Assembly: GCA_963810945.1 (NCBI GenBank)
Contig: CAWEPI010000004.1
Coordinates: 1,240,001-1,304,000, forward strand
Reading direction: 5' to 3'
Length of the DNA stretch: 64,000 nt
Source of the DNA: JAOUEA01 sp963810945
GTDB taxonomy: Bacteria; Actinomycetota; UBA4738; HRBIN12
Shown here one piece after another: positions 40,864 through 50,692 of this stretch; the stretch's first letter is position 1; each line of letters begins with the position of its first letter. The position numbers and the translations under genes are program-made. Below the pieces are notes generated by a model. It did no database searches. It was given only the letters and a program-made list of their open reading frames with translations, and had not been told where the DNA came from.

Positions 40864-43800
40864 TCACCTCTCGAGTCGGGCGACCGCCGCCAGGTGTCCC
40901 TTCGCTCGCAGAAGCTCGATCGCGACGGCGCGCGCCTCGGCGGCCTCCGCGGCCAGACCGCGCGCGTCGAGGACATCCGCGAGCACGGTCGAGCCGTTCG
41001 CCTGGTCTAGCACGTTGTCGGTCGTCGCGGCGAGCTCGACCCCCCGCCTCGCGGCCACCTCGGCATCGGCGGCGGCGCCCCTCAGCAGGAGCGCCCTCGA
41101 CCGGAGCACGCTGCGTCGAGCCTGTACCCCCTGATCCGGAACCGAGATCGAGACATCGAAGGCGTCGACGAGGCGAAGGAACTCCTGCGGCTGGTCCTGT
41201 GCGCCGACCGCATCGCACAGTTCTCCGTCGAGCGTCTCCACCCACCAGATGTCACCGAGGGCCACCAGCACCTCTCGAGCCTCACGTAGCCTGTGTTCGG
41301 CTGCCTCCGCGTCACCGCACCAGGTCTCCACGATCGCGAACGGGATCGCCTGGGTCGCTCCGAGCCAGCCCAAGCCGTTGTGCTCGATGATCTCGTGCCA
41401 CCGACGCTCATGTTCCAGCGCGCGGGCGCTGTCGCCCGCTGCGAGCGATGCGGCAGCCAGAAGGGCATGGCCGGCGCTCTCCGCCATCGGCCCGCCGAGG
41501 GTCAGGAGCTGATCCTCGGCCATCACGGCGACGCTCGGGAACGGCGTGGGGCCGAGGACGGCGAATACGACCGAGTCGGCCGCCCCCTGCGTCGCTTCCC
41601 GGATCCGCCCCGTCGCGAGGCCGTGCTGGAGGGCACGGAGCGCCCACTCGCCCGCACGCGCCATGCGACCCCGCATGGTCTCCAGGTAGTCGAGCGTGAT
41701 CGCGGCCTCGGCGAGCCCGACATCGTCGCCGAGCTCATCGAGGGAGCGAACGGCCCGTTCCGCCTCTCCGATGGCGCGAACGATGTCGGCCGTTGAAGGC
41801 GAGCGATACACGAGGTTCGAAAGCAGCTGGATCTTGGCGCGCAACACGTCGCGTTCGGATCCCGATGCGCGGCCTTGCTCTACGCTCTTCGCGAGCAAGG
41901 CCTCGGTTTCTTCGGGCCGTCCCGTCTCGGTCAGTGCGACCGCGAGGTTGGGCAGCAGGTCGAGCCGGCGCGGATCCGCCTCCGGCAACAGCACCGCCGC
42001 GCGACCGAGCAGATCGCGTGTCGTGATGAAGTCGAGCGTGGCGAAGGCCCGAGATCCGGCCACGGAGAAGAGCTCGCCGGCGCGGGTTGCGAGGGCAGCC
42101 GAGTGTTCGTCGCGCAGGCCGAGCTCCTCGCGCAGGTGGAGCGCGCGCTCAAGATGCCGCGCGACCGACTCGCCGACATCTACCTGCTCCACGTCCTCGA
42201 CGGCAAGCCAATCGGCGAACCGCTCGTGGAGCTCCGCCCGCTGGCCTTTCGAGAGGCCCCGGTAGGCGGCATCGAGGACGAGCGCGTGCGCGAAGCGCCA
42301 GCGCCCGCTCGCCTCGTCCTCGGGTTGCACGAGCCCACTCACGTCGAGCGACACGATCGACGACGCGATCTCATCCGGTGTCACCTCGGGAGCGAGCGCC
42401 TGGAGCGATGCGATGCGGAACCGTCGACCCTCGATCGACGCCCGCTCGAGGACCAGGCGTGTCACGCCATCGAGGCGGTCGAGCCTGGCTGCGAGGAGCG
42501 CCTGCAGCGAGGCAGGGATGTCGACTTCGACGTCGTTGGCACCCACCCACCGCCCGTCGACGACGAGACCTTGGTCGGCGAGCATGGCCGCGAACTGCTC
42601 GACATAGAGCGGGTTCCCTCCCGCCGTCTCGCAGATCCGCTCAACGACGGAGTCCGGCGTCTGCGCCCCGAGCAGAGACTCCGCGATCCGCTTGGTCTCG
42701 TCGGGCGCAAGCGGCGGGAGGCTCGTGGTGATCGCACGTGGCTTGCCGGCCGCCCACGTCGGGCGTTGCTCGAGGAGCTCGGGTCGAGCGAGGCACAACA
42801 CGAGCACCGGTGCGTGCAGGCGATCGACGACCGCATCGATCAGATCGAGCATGGGTGTCTCAGCCCAGTGCACGTCTTCCAGCACGACGACGAGAGGACG
42901 GTCGGTGGCGAGGACCTCGAACAGGCGTCGCACCGCCCACGAGGTGTCGGCGCCGCTCACATCTCCAACACCGAGGAACTGCGACAGTCGGTCGCCGACC
43001 GAGGCGCCGTCCGGAAGCCCTTCTAAGCGCGCACGCAGTGCCGCCGCGACGTCGTCGGCATCACCCGACGGTCGCCCCACAGCCTGCGAGACCAACTCGA
43101 CGAGCGGCGCGAACGTGATCCCTTCCCCGTACGAAGGGGTCTGCCCGACCAGGATCGTCGCTCGATCCTCCTGCGACGCCGCGAACGCCGCCGCGAGCCG
43201 TGACTTCCCAACGCCGGGGGGCGCCAGGATCGTGACGAGGACACACCCGTGGGCGTCGACCGCGTCGTCAAGCGCCTCTCCGAGCATGCGGACGAACCGG
43301 GCACGCCCGACGAACGGGGTTTCGTCGCGCCCGGACGCCGGACGCAACTCCCGCACGCGCCAGGCCGCGACCGGCTCAGCCTTTCCCTTCGCCGCGATCG
43401 GTGGCATCGCATCGGCAGCGACCGCCTCGCGCACGAGGCGCCACGTCGGCTCGCCCATCACCACGGCACCGGGGTCGGCGGCCGACTGGAGCCGCGATGC
43501 GGTGTTCATCGCGTCACCGATGATCGGGCGGTCGTCGCCCAGCACGAGCACCTCGCCCGTGGTCGATCCCGATCCGCGCGGCGAGAGGGAACGGTGAAGC
43601 TCCATCCAGCATGGCCATGCGCTCCTGCATCTCGATCGCGGCGCGAACCGCCCGCAGCGCGTCGTCCTCGTGGGCGGAAGGCAGGCCGAACACGGCCACC
43701 ACCGCGTCACCGATGAACTTCTGGACCACGCCGCCGTGGCGCTCGACGGCCTCGCGCATCTCGCTGAAATAGCGCTCGAGGATCGGGTGAAGGATCTCCG

Positions 43801-43969
43801 GATCGTGGTTCTCGCCGAGAGCAGTCGACCCCACGAGATCGCAGAACAGGGCGGTGACCGTCTTCCTCGTCTCGTGAGCGGGGAACGACGGGCCGAAGGG
43901 CGTCGCGCACGACATGCAGAACGAGGCCTCGGCGGGGTTCTCCTTCCCGCAGTTCGAGCACTTGAGCAC
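40864..43969 (-). CDS. Zinc-ribbon / class III adenylate cyclase / STAND-type ATPase / helical-repeat protein, frameshifted near 43561
   Basis: The third large paralogue. Read from 43969: zinc ribbon (CSNCG...FCMSC), cyclase start (FCDLVGSTALG), VQKFIGDAVVAVFG and AARIGID. One extra base near 43561 then moves the frame; the rest continues TGEVLVLGDDRPIIGDAMNTASRL, ATPase Walker A APPGVGKSRL, Walker B VVVLEDVHW, and a long helical TPR-like region to 40864. Joined, it has about 1034 residues, matching the 1056-residue paralogue. Both metal aspartates, the lysine and Asn/Arg are present, so it should make cAMP. The break is probably a sequencing error. Confidence 0.87.
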
Positions 43970-44016
43970 GGGGGATGCTATCCCGTGCGTCCTGCCGACG
44001 TTTCGCCAGCGGCGGT

Positions 44017-44946
44017 TCAGCCCTTTGCGAGGACCACCGCGCCGACGGCGCCCGAGAGGTCACCGAGCGCGGCTCCTAGGACGGCGGGCGGATGCTCCGG
44101 AACGAACAGGCGGGGGACGATCGCGCCGGCGATCCGATCGACGAACGCCGCGCCGAACCGCTCGCTCAAGCCGCCGCCGATCACGATCGCCTCCACGTCC
44201 AGCAGGTTCTGCGCGGAGGCCAGTCCGACCCCGAGCGCCCAGGTCGCGTCCTCGATCAGCTCGGCCGCCACGGCGTCGCCACGCTCCAGCGCCCGTGCGA
44301 TCGTGCCGGACGTGAGCCGATCCCGGCCGCGTTTCGCCATCAGCTCGAACAGGACGGTCGGATGTCCGTGCTCCGCGAGGTGTCGAGCGTGTGCCTCCAT
44401 GTTCACGCGGCCCGCGTAGGCCTCGAGGTGTCCTCGCTGCCCGCAGCCGCACCGGCGGCCGTCCGGCTTCACCGTGATGTGGCCGATCTCCGCGGCCGCT
44501 CCACGCCCGTGCCACGGCCGGCCGTCGATCACCAGGCCGCCGCCCACGCCCGTGCCGACGAACACCCCCAACATGCTCCGGAACGGCCGTCCCGCCCCGC
44601 GCCGCCACTCGCCGAGCGTGGCGACCGCGACGTCGTTGTCGACGCTCACGGCCACGCCGCCGAGGGCCTCCGAGACGGTGCGTCCCAACGCGAACGGCTC
44701 ATGGAACCCGGGGAGGTTGGGCGCGTGCGAGACGACGCCGGCGTCGGCGCGACCCGGCGCGCCGATCCCCACGGCGGTGAGCGCGTGGAGGGACGAACCG
44801 GCATCGATGAGCGCCGCCCGCACGCTTTCGGCGATCGCGGCGGCCACGTCGTCGGCCCCGGTCTGCGGCGTGGCGGCTCTGGTCTGACCGATCACCTCGT
44901 CCGCGCGCATCACGACCGTCTGGATCTTCGTGCCGCCCAGGTCCAC
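44017..44946 (-). CDS. ROK family sugar kinase (glucokinase-like)
   Basis: About 309 residues. The ATP phosphate loop DLGGTKIQTVVM is at the N-terminus. The catalytic-Asp segment VSVDNDVAVATLGEW, VFVGTGVGGGLVIDG, EIGHITVKPDGRRCGCGQRGHLEAYAG (the ROK zinc motif) and IVIGGGLSERFG follow. Such kinases phosphorylate glucose or related sugars. The GTG at 44946 leaves the first strand very short. An ATG at 44999 would give a normal N-terminus only if one base were missing, so the true start is uncertain. It follows glnD on the same strand. Confidence 0.9.
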   Translation of the reverse strand: MDLGGTKIQTVVMRADEVIGQTRAATPQTGADDVAAAIAESVRAALIDAGSSLHALTAVGIGAPGRADAGVVSHAPNLPGFHEPFALGRTVSEALGGVAVSVDNDVAVATLGEWRRGAGRPFRSMLGVFVGTGVGGGLVIDGRPWHGRGAAAEIGHITVKPDGRRCGCGQRGHLEAYAGRVNMEAHARHLAEHGHPTVLFELMAKRGRDRLTSGTIARALERGDAVAAELIEDATWALGVGLASAQNLLDVEAIVIGGGLSERFGAAFVDRIAGAIVPRLFVPEHPPAVLGAALGDLSGAVGAVVLAKG

Positions 44947-45009
44947 GCCGGCGGTGACGGGGTCGGATCGCGGTCGCGCGTTTCGGGGCCTGTGGCCATC
45001 GGGACCAGC

Positions 45010-47514
45010 CTAGGGCCGGGGATCGGCGTCGTCGGCGAACCCGTCCAGATGCGTGCGCACGACGCTCTCGATCTCGCGCACCTGCTCCGGATCGATGACC
45101 TTCCCGCCGAGCGCGTCGCGCACGTAGAAGGCGTCGATCACGCGTCCCGTATACGTCGTCACCTTCGCGAGGTGCACGTCGAGCCGGAGCTCCGCGAGGG
45201 CGGCCGTGATGTCGTGGAGCAGGCCGATCCGGTCCGGCGCTCCCACCTCGATCACGGTGAAGAAGTCCGAGGCCGCGTTGTCGACCGCCACGGTCACCGG
45301 GGCCTCGGAACGGGGCGGGTAGTAACGTCGCTTCTCCGCCACCCTGCGCTCGAGCGAGATCTGCCCCTCGATCGCCTTGCGCAGGATGGAGCGGAACTCG
45401 CGCCAACGCCGCTCCCCCACCTCCGGCTCGAAGGCGCCCTCGACCTCGAACAGGTCGGCCGCGACGCCGTCCTCGGTGGTGAAGACCTGCGCGCTGAGGA
45501 TCGACAGGCCCGCGAGCGCCAGCGCGCCGGCGATCCACGAGAGCAGACCCGGCCGGTCGGTGGCCACCACGAGGAGCTCGTAGGTCCCGGCCTTCGTTCC
45601 CGGGGCCGTCACGGCGCGCACCTCGCGCGACCCGACGTCCGGAGCGATGGCGGCGAAGTGCCGGGCCGCGCGCGCGGGTTCCACGCTCAGGAAGTAGCCG
45701 CGAGGCATCCGCAGCACGAACCGCTCCACCTCGGCTTCGGGCGCGTCGGCCAACAGATCCCGCAGGCGCCCCACGCGGTCGGCGAGCCGCTCGGCGAGCT
45801 CCATGCCCATCTCGCCGCGATCGAAGACCCGCTGGACCTTCGCCACCAGCTCCCGGATGAGCGAGCGGCGCCACGGGGTCCATGCGGCGGGCCCCGTGGC
45901 CGCGGCATCGGCCTTGGCGAGGAGATAGAGGGCGGCCAGACGCGACGGGGTCCCGATCGCCGCGGCGACGTCGAGGATCAGGTCGTCGTCGGTGAGGTCG
46001 CGCCGCGTGGCCGTGTCGGGCAGGAGGAGATGCTGCGCGACCATGAAGCCGGCCAGGTCCTGCGTGGCCCCCGCGACCCCCATCGCCGTGAGCGTCCGCC
46101 CGGCGACGTCGATCCCGATCTCCACGTGCCCTCCGGCGCCGACCTTCCCCACGTCGTGGAGGAGCGCGCCCAGGAGGACACCGTCGATATCGTCAACCTG
46201 CTTGACGGCTTCGCGTTCGACCGCATCGTCGGTCTCGTGGCCGGGCGCCACCATCCGACCGATCTCCCGCAGGGCGGCGCTCAGGTGGGTGTCGACGGTG
46301 AACCGATGGTAGGGATCGCGCTGGGGGCGGCAGCGCACGTCGGCCCACGCGGGCACGTAGCGCACGAGCAGATCGAGCCGGTCGAGGGTCTCCAGGCCGT
46401 CGACCCCTGCGTCGCCGGCGCGCAGCATCCTGAGGAACGCCTCCCGGACCGGCGTCGTCCAGACGACGGGGTCCCCGACATCGGCTCGCTCGATCGCGTC
46501 GAGGACCGCCGGAGCCGGGAGCGAACCATCCTCCGCCGAGGCTGCCAGCGCCTCGAGGACGCTCGCCGCGTCCAGGGGAGCCGCGTCCACCGAGCCCATC
46601 GCCCCCTGGGGGTTCAGGAACCGTTCGAACACCGCGTCGAGCACGTGGGCCACGGCCCGAGCGTGCTCGAATACCGCGCGCATCAAGCCGTCCTCGGCGA
46701 TCAGGCGCGGCTCGTCCGTGAACCCCATCGCGCGCGCGACGCCCGGCTGGTGATCGAGCGGGAGGCGATCGGTGCGCTTCCCGGTCTCGAGATGGAGGGC
46801 GCTGCGGACCCGCGTGAGGAACTCCGCGGCCGCCTCGAGGGCATCCCGCTCGGGCGACCTGATCAGTCCGGCATCCTCGAGGCGCTCACCCAGGGCGGCC
46901 TCGAGCCACCCCAGCGTCGCGATGTCGCGGAGCCCGCCCTCGCCTTCCTTCAGGTCGGGCTCGAGCAGGTGAGCGGCGGAGCCGTACCGCGCGCGCCGCT
47001 CCGCTCGGGCCTCGCGCAGGCGCATGGCGAACCCCCTGCGGTCCGCCCGAACGGGCTCGAGCACGCGCGCGCGCGCGTCCTGCGCCAGGGCCATGTCGCC
47101 GGCGATCGGCCGGAGGTCCAGCATCGCGGTCGTGGTGTCCAGGCGGGCCGCGGCCGCTTCCGCACACTCAACGGGGGTGCGCACGGCTTGGCCCACGTCC
47201 AGACCGGCATCCCACAGCGGATAGAGGATCCGCTGCGCGAACGCCTCCACCTCCGAGGCCTCCCGCTCGCCGTCATGCACGATCAGCAGGTCGACATCGG
47301 AACCCGGCAGCAGCTCGCCGCGCCCGTAACCGCCGAGCGCGGCGAGGGCCACCCCCTCCGGCGATCCGGCCTCCTCCAACAACGTCGTGAGCGCGCCGTC
47401 CAGCACGTCGGAGCGCCGGTGGGCGAGCCAGCGACCCTGATGACCCGGCGTGTAGGCACGGTCGAGAGCGGCGAGCTCCTCCCGGAGCCGAGCGACCGGA
47501 TCGGCGGGACTCAC
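45010..47514 (-). CDS. glnD: Bifunctional PII uridylyltransferase/uridylyl-removing enzyme GlnD
   Basis: About 834 residues. Nucleotidyltransferase motif GGYGRGELLPGSDVDLLI; GlnD linker with KEGEGGLRDIATLGWLE; HD hydrolase motif LLHDVGKVGAGGHVEIG; and two C-terminal ACT domains (YELLVVATDRPGLLSWIAG and FTVIEVGAPDRIGLLHDITAAL). GlnD modifies PII according to glutamine level; in many Actinomycetota it adenylylates rather than uridylylates, which cannot be told from sequence. I start at a GTG at 47514; the longer frame overlaps glnB. It follows glnB on the same strand. Confidence 0.94.
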   Translation of the reverse strand: MSPADPVARLREELAALDRAYTPGHQGRWLAHRRSDVLDGALTTLLEEAGSPEGVALAALGGYGRGELLPGSDVDLLIVHDGEREASEVEAFAQRILYPLWDAGLDVGQAVRTPVECAEAAAARLDTTTAMLDLRPIAGDMALAQDARARVLEPVRADRRGFAMRLREARAERRARYGSAAHLLEPDLKEGEGGLRDIATLGWLEAALGERLEDAGLIRSPERDALEAAAEFLTRVRSALHLETGKRTDRLPLDHQPGVARAMGFTDEPRLIAEDGLMRAVFEHARAVAHVLDAVFERFLNPQGAMGSVDAAPLDAASVLEALAASAEDGSLPAPAVLDAIERADVGDPVVWTTPVREAFLRMLRAGDAGVDGLETLDRLDLLVRYVPAWADVRCRPQRDPYHRFTVDTHLSAALREIGRMVAPGHETDDAVEREAVKQVDDIDGVLLGALLHDVGKVGAGGHVEIGIDVAGRTLTAMGVAGATQDLAGFMVAQHLLLPDTATRRDLTDDDLILDVAAAIGTPSRLAALYLLAKADAAATGPAAWTPWRRSLIRELVAKVQRVFDRGEMGMELAERLADRVGRLRDLLADAPEAEVERFVLRMPRGYFLSVEPARAARHFAAIAPDVGSREVRAVTAPGTKAGTYELLVVATDRPGLLSWIAGALALAGLSILSAQVFTTEDGVAADLFEVEGAFEPEVGERRWREFRSILRKAIEGQISLERRVAEKRRYYPPRSEAPVTVAVDNAASDFFTVIEVGAPDRIGLLHDITAALAELRLDVHLAKVTTYTGRVIDAFYVRDALGGKVIDPEQVREIESVVRTHLDGFADDADPRP

Positions 47515-47536
47515 GGCGCGCGCGGGCTCGGCGCGT

Positions 47537-47875
47537 TCAGACGGCGTCGGGCCCCATCTCGCCGGTGCGGATGCGGACCACCTGTTCGGCCTCGGTGACC
47601 CACAGCTTGCCGTCACCGATCTTGCCCGTGCGTGCCGCCTTCACCACCGCGTCCACCACGCCCTGCACGTCGTCGTCGGCCACGAGCACCTCGACCTTCA
47701 CCTTCGGTACGAAGTCCACCTGGTACTCGGCGCCGCGGTACACCTCGGTGTGCCCACGCTGGCGTCCGAAGCCCTCGACGTCCGTCGTGGTGAGGCCGTT
47801 CACACCGAGGTCACGGAGGGCTTCCTTGACCTCCTCGATGCGGTGGGGCTTCACGATGGCCGTCACGAGCTTCAA
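47537..47875 (-). CDS. glnB: Nitrogen regulatory protein PII
   Basis: A 112-residue trimeric signal protein. It begins MKLVTAIVKPHRIEEVKEAL and has the T-loop with the modifiable Tyr51 (RGAEYQVDF). The start codon is TTG at 47875, decided by the conserved N-terminus and a GGGAGG Shine-Dalgarno. The C-terminal GKLWVTEAEQVVRIRTGE matches the family. It lies just upstream of glnD, its modifying enzyme; no amtB ammonium transporter gene is adjacent, unlike the common amtB-glnB-glnD order. Confidence 0.95.
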   Translation of the reverse strand: MKLVTAIVKPHRIEEVKEALRDLGVNGLTTTDVEGFGRQRGHTEVYRGAEYQVDFVPKVKVEVLVADDDVQGVVDAVVKAARTGKIGDGKLWVTEAEQVVRIRTGEMGPDAV

Positions 47876-47950
47876 CGCGGGTCCTCCCGAGCGGATGGGA
47901 ACGTAAGCCTAGCCCGTCGCGCGTGGCGCCCGACCGACCGACCGGTGGGT

Positions 47951-48850
47951 TCACTCCCCGACGGCCTTCTTCCGCGCCGTCGCCTTCTTGGCCGTCGCCT
48001 TCTTGGCCGGAGACTTGGAGGGCGACTTGCGGGTGCGTGAGCGCACGGGCTTGGCCGGCGCCTCCTCCTCGTCGGTGGCCTGCTTCTTGGCCGCGGCGAC
48101 GCTGGCCTTCAGGGCCTCCATCAGGTCCACGACCTTGGCCGTGGGCTCGACCTCCACGAGCTCGATCTCCTCGCCGTTGATCTTGGCCTCGACGATCTTC
48201 ATCAGCGCCTGCCGGTACTCGTCCGTGTACTCCTCCGGGTTCCACTCGGCGGTGAGGCCGTCGATCAGCTGGCGCGCCATCTCCAGCTCCTGCGCGCGCA
48301 CCTTCAGATCGACGTTGACGCCCCCGAAGTCCGCCTCGCGGATCTCGTCGGGCCAGTACATCGTCTCGAGCACGAACGCGTCGTCGCGGAACCGCAGCGC
48401 GGCCAAGTGCTCCTTGTCGCGGAAGCTGACCTTGGCGATGCCGACCTTGTTGTCGTGGGTCATGGCCTCGCGCAGGAGCGCGTACGCCTTGGCGCCGGTC
48501 TCCTCGGGCGCGAGGTAGTAGGACTTCTTGAACATCATCGGGTCGATCTCGTCGAGGTCGACGAACTGTTGGATGTCGATGGCGCGGCTGGACTCCACCG
48601 GCACGGAGTCGAAGTCGTCGTCGGTGAGCACGACGTAGCGGTCCTTCTCGTACTCGTAGCCCTTCACGATGTGCTCGTAGTCGACGATCTCGCCGTCCTT
48701 CTCACACACGCGCTTCTGACGGATGCGCCCCATGTCCTCGTCGTGGAGCTGGTTGAAGCGCAGGGTCTTCTCCTCGGTGGCCGGATACACGGCGACCGGG
48801 ATCGTGACGAGGCCGAAGGAGATGGCCCCTTTCCACATGGCTCTGGGCAT
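47951..48850 (-). CDS. ku: DNA end-binding protein Ku
   Basis: Bacterial Ku of 299 residues, which rings DNA double-strand break ends and recruits LigD. Typical segments are MPRAMWKGAISFGLVTIPV, KRVCEKDGEIVDYEHIVKGYEYEKDRYVVLTDDD (here abridged to its ends: KRVCEKDGE and KGYEYEKDRYV) and DLDEIDPMMFKKSYYLAPEE. The C-terminus is a Lys/Ala-rich tail (KSPAKKATAKKATARKKA), common in actinobacterial Ku and thought to help DNA binding. ligD lies about 3.3 kb away on the other strand. Confidence 0.96.
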   Translation of the reverse strand: MPRAMWKGAISFGLVTIPVAVYPATEEKTLRFNQLHDEDMGRIRQKRVCEKDGEIVDYEHIVKGYEYEKDRYVVLTDDDFDSVPVESSRAIDIQQFVDLDEIDPMMFKKSYYLAPEETGAKAYALLREAMTHDNKVGIAKVSFRDKEHLAALRFRDDAFVLETMYWPDEIREADFGGVNVDLKVRAQELEMARQLIDGLTAEWNPEEYTDEYRQALMKIVEAKINGEEIELVEVEPTAKVVDLMEALKASVAAAKKQATDEEEAPAKPVRSRTRKSPSKSPAKKATAKKATARKKAVGE

Positions 48851-48937
48851 GGCGTACCCCCCGGGATGCGTGCGCAGGCGGTGCCACCTGCGGACCTGTG
48901 ATTCTAGCGGGAGCCGGCGACAGGGTGGTCGGACCCC

Positions 48938-49504
48938 TCAAGGAGCGGCCCACCACTCGCGCGCGAGGATCGCGTAGATCATCTCGTCCTGCCACTCGCC
49001 CTTCACGAAGACGTTCTCGACGAAGTGCGCCTCGAGGCGCATGCCCAGCTTCTCGAGCACCCGGGCGGAGGCGACGTTGCGGGACTCGACCTGCCCGACC
49101 ACCCGACGGAAGCCCACCTCGTGGAACGCGATCCGCAGGAGGGTGCGCGCGGCCTCCGTCGCGTACCCCTTGCCCTGGTGCGTCGGAGGCACGATGAATC
49201 CGATCTCGCCGCGTTCGTCGACCTCGCTCACGCAGTGCAGGACGAGGTCGCCCACCAGCTCGCCGGTGTCCGGCAGCACCGCCGCGAGCGAGAGCACGTC
49301 GTCCTGGCCGTGGATCGCGGTGGCCGCGATCTTCTTCCGCAGGCTCTCGACGATCTCCTCGGGCGAGCGCGGTCCCCATTCCAGGTACCGCACCACGTCC
49401 TCGTCCGTCTGCATCGCGCGCACTGCCCCGAGGTCGCCCGGCACGAATGCGCGCAACAGCAGCCGCTCGGTGCGGATCGGTGCGTCGAGATCGAACCCCC
49501 GCAC
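48938..49504 (-). CDS. GNAT family N-acetyltransferase, RimJ/RimL-like
   Basis: A 188-residue protein with RimJ-type features: TERLLLRAFVPGDLGAV at the N-terminus, YLEWGPRSPEE, and the acetyl-CoA loop HQGKGYATEAARTLL, then ASARVLEKLGMRLEAHF. It probably acetylates an amine on a protein, tRNA-linked or small-molecule substrate. GTG start at 49504. It stands alone between ku and the M24 gene. Confidence 0.88.
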   Translation of the reverse strand: MRGFDLDAPIRTERLLLRAFVPGDLGAVRAMQTDEDVVRYLEWGPRSPEEIVESLRKKIAATAIHGQDDVLSLAAVLPDTGELVGDLVLHCVSEVDERGEIGFIVPPTHQGKGYATEAARTLLRIAFHEVGFRRVVGQVESRNVASARVLEKLGMRLEAHFVENVFVKGEWQDEMIYAILAREWWAAP

Positions 49505-49523
49505 GGCTGCCCGTCTCCCCGCT

Positions 49524-50687
49524 TCAACCCAGGAGGACGTCGCTGAAGGGGTAGGGGGCCAGGACCTCGATGCCGTCGCGCGTCACGAGCACCTCGTCGC
49601 CCAGCTTCACGCCGTGATCGGCGCCGACCGCGCCGCCGTAGAGCTCCACCACGAGCGTCATATCCTCCTCGATCACCCGGTCCGGGTTGGATTGGGCGTC
49701 GATGGGATAGCAGACGCTGGGACTCTCCTCCTCCAGACCGATGCCGTGGACCATGCACTCATACCGCTGCGGCATCCACGCCTCCGGCAGCGAGGGGCCG
49801 CGCGCGGCGAGCTCGCCGCACGTGATGCCGGGGCGCACGAGCGCCTTCATCTCCTCGAGCCACTCGTACGCGATGCGGTACGTCGCACGACGCTCCGCCG
49901 ACACCTGCGCGCCGGCCACCGGGAACGTGCGCGAGACGCAGAAGAAGTAGCCCTCGATGCCCACGGTGTCCGTATCGACGAAGACCAGCTCTCCGGGTTC
50001 GAGGGCGCGGTCGGTCGCCTCCGAGCGCCATGGGTTGCCGTTGGGGCCCGAACAGACCGTGCTGGTCGACAGGTGCTCACCGCCGCCGCGCAGCATCGTG
50101 TCGGCGAGGACGGCGAGGAGGTCGCGCTCGCGCGCGCCGGGGGCGATCGCCTCCTCGAAGGCGTCCAGCATCGACACCTGGAGGACGCCGTTCAGCCGCA
50201 TCGCCTCGATCTCCTGCGGGGTCTTCACCTCACGTGCCGCCCGCGTGACCGGGGACGAGTCGACGATGCGAACGCCCTCGTGCTGCAGGGCCACGAAGCC
50301 CGGCGTTCCGAGGCGGTCGACCGCGAGCGGGCGTCCCTGCACCCCGAGCTCGCGCAGGGCGGATGCGGTCTCGCGGGCCCAGACCGCGGCCTCCGCCTCG
50401 GCGTCGTCGTAGAACTCCCACGCGTGCATCGGACGGACGTCGCCCACGATCAGCCGGGAGCGGTGGATCGAGTTCCCGTGCTCGAAGAGGACCGGGGCGC
50501 CCTCGGCCGGCACGAGCGCCGCACGCACGAAGGTGGTGTTGCTCCAGATCGGCATCGCGCTCACGCCCGTCGCGTAGCGGATGTTCGGCTCGTTGAAGAG
50601 CATGCAGACGTCCACGCCCTGGGCACGCATCGCGTCTTGGAGCCTCGCCAGACGCTCGGCACGGAGCCGGGGGAGGTCGAGCGGCAA
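49524..50687 (-). CDS. M24 peptidase-fold protein, DddP-like
   Basis: About 387 residues. The N-terminal creatinase domain has PNIRYATGVSAMPIW and LVPAEGAPVLFEHGN. The C-terminal pita-bread domain has FVDTDTVGIEGYFFCVSRTF, MVHGIGLEEESPSVCYP and MTLVVELYGGAVGADHGVKLGDEVLV. The arrangement resembles the DddP branch (DMSP lyase and relatives) more than prolidase. The second metal aspartate, expected where CVSRTF reads, appears replaced by Val, while the histidine and glutamate ligands remain. Activity is therefore uncertain. A TTG at 50687 is the best in-frame start upstream of the domain; ATG 50628 is an alternative. Confidence 0.8.
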   Translation of the reverse strand: MPLDLPRLRAERLARLQDAMRAQGVDVCMLFNEPNIRYATGVSAMPIWSNTTFVRAALVPAEGAPVLFEHGNSIHRSRLIVGDVRPMHAWEFYDDAEAEAAVWARETASALRELGVQGRPLAVDRLGTPGFVALQHEGVRIVDSSPVTRAAREVKTPQEIEAMRLNGVLQVSMLDAFEEAIAPGARERDLLAVLADTMLRGGGEHLSTSTVCSGPNGNPWRSEATDRALEPGELVFVDTDTVGIEGYFFCVSRTFPVAGAQVSAERRATYRIAYEWLEEMKALVRPGITCGELAARGPSLPEAWMPQRYECMVHGIGLEEESPSVCYPIDAQSNPDRVIEEDMTLVVELYGGAVGADHGVKLGDEVLVTRDGIEVLAPYPFSDVLLG

Positions 50688-50692
50688 GGCGT

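Noticed and set aside
40864..43969. Possible programmed frameshift in the third cyclase gene
   Set aside because: No slippery heptamer or downstream structure was seen, the paralogues read through, and similar breaks occur in unrelated genes.
44092..47598. Plus-strand open frame of 1168 codons opposite glnD
   Set aside because: Antisense to the ROK kinase and glnD; no family similarity, and GlnD has all four expected domains.
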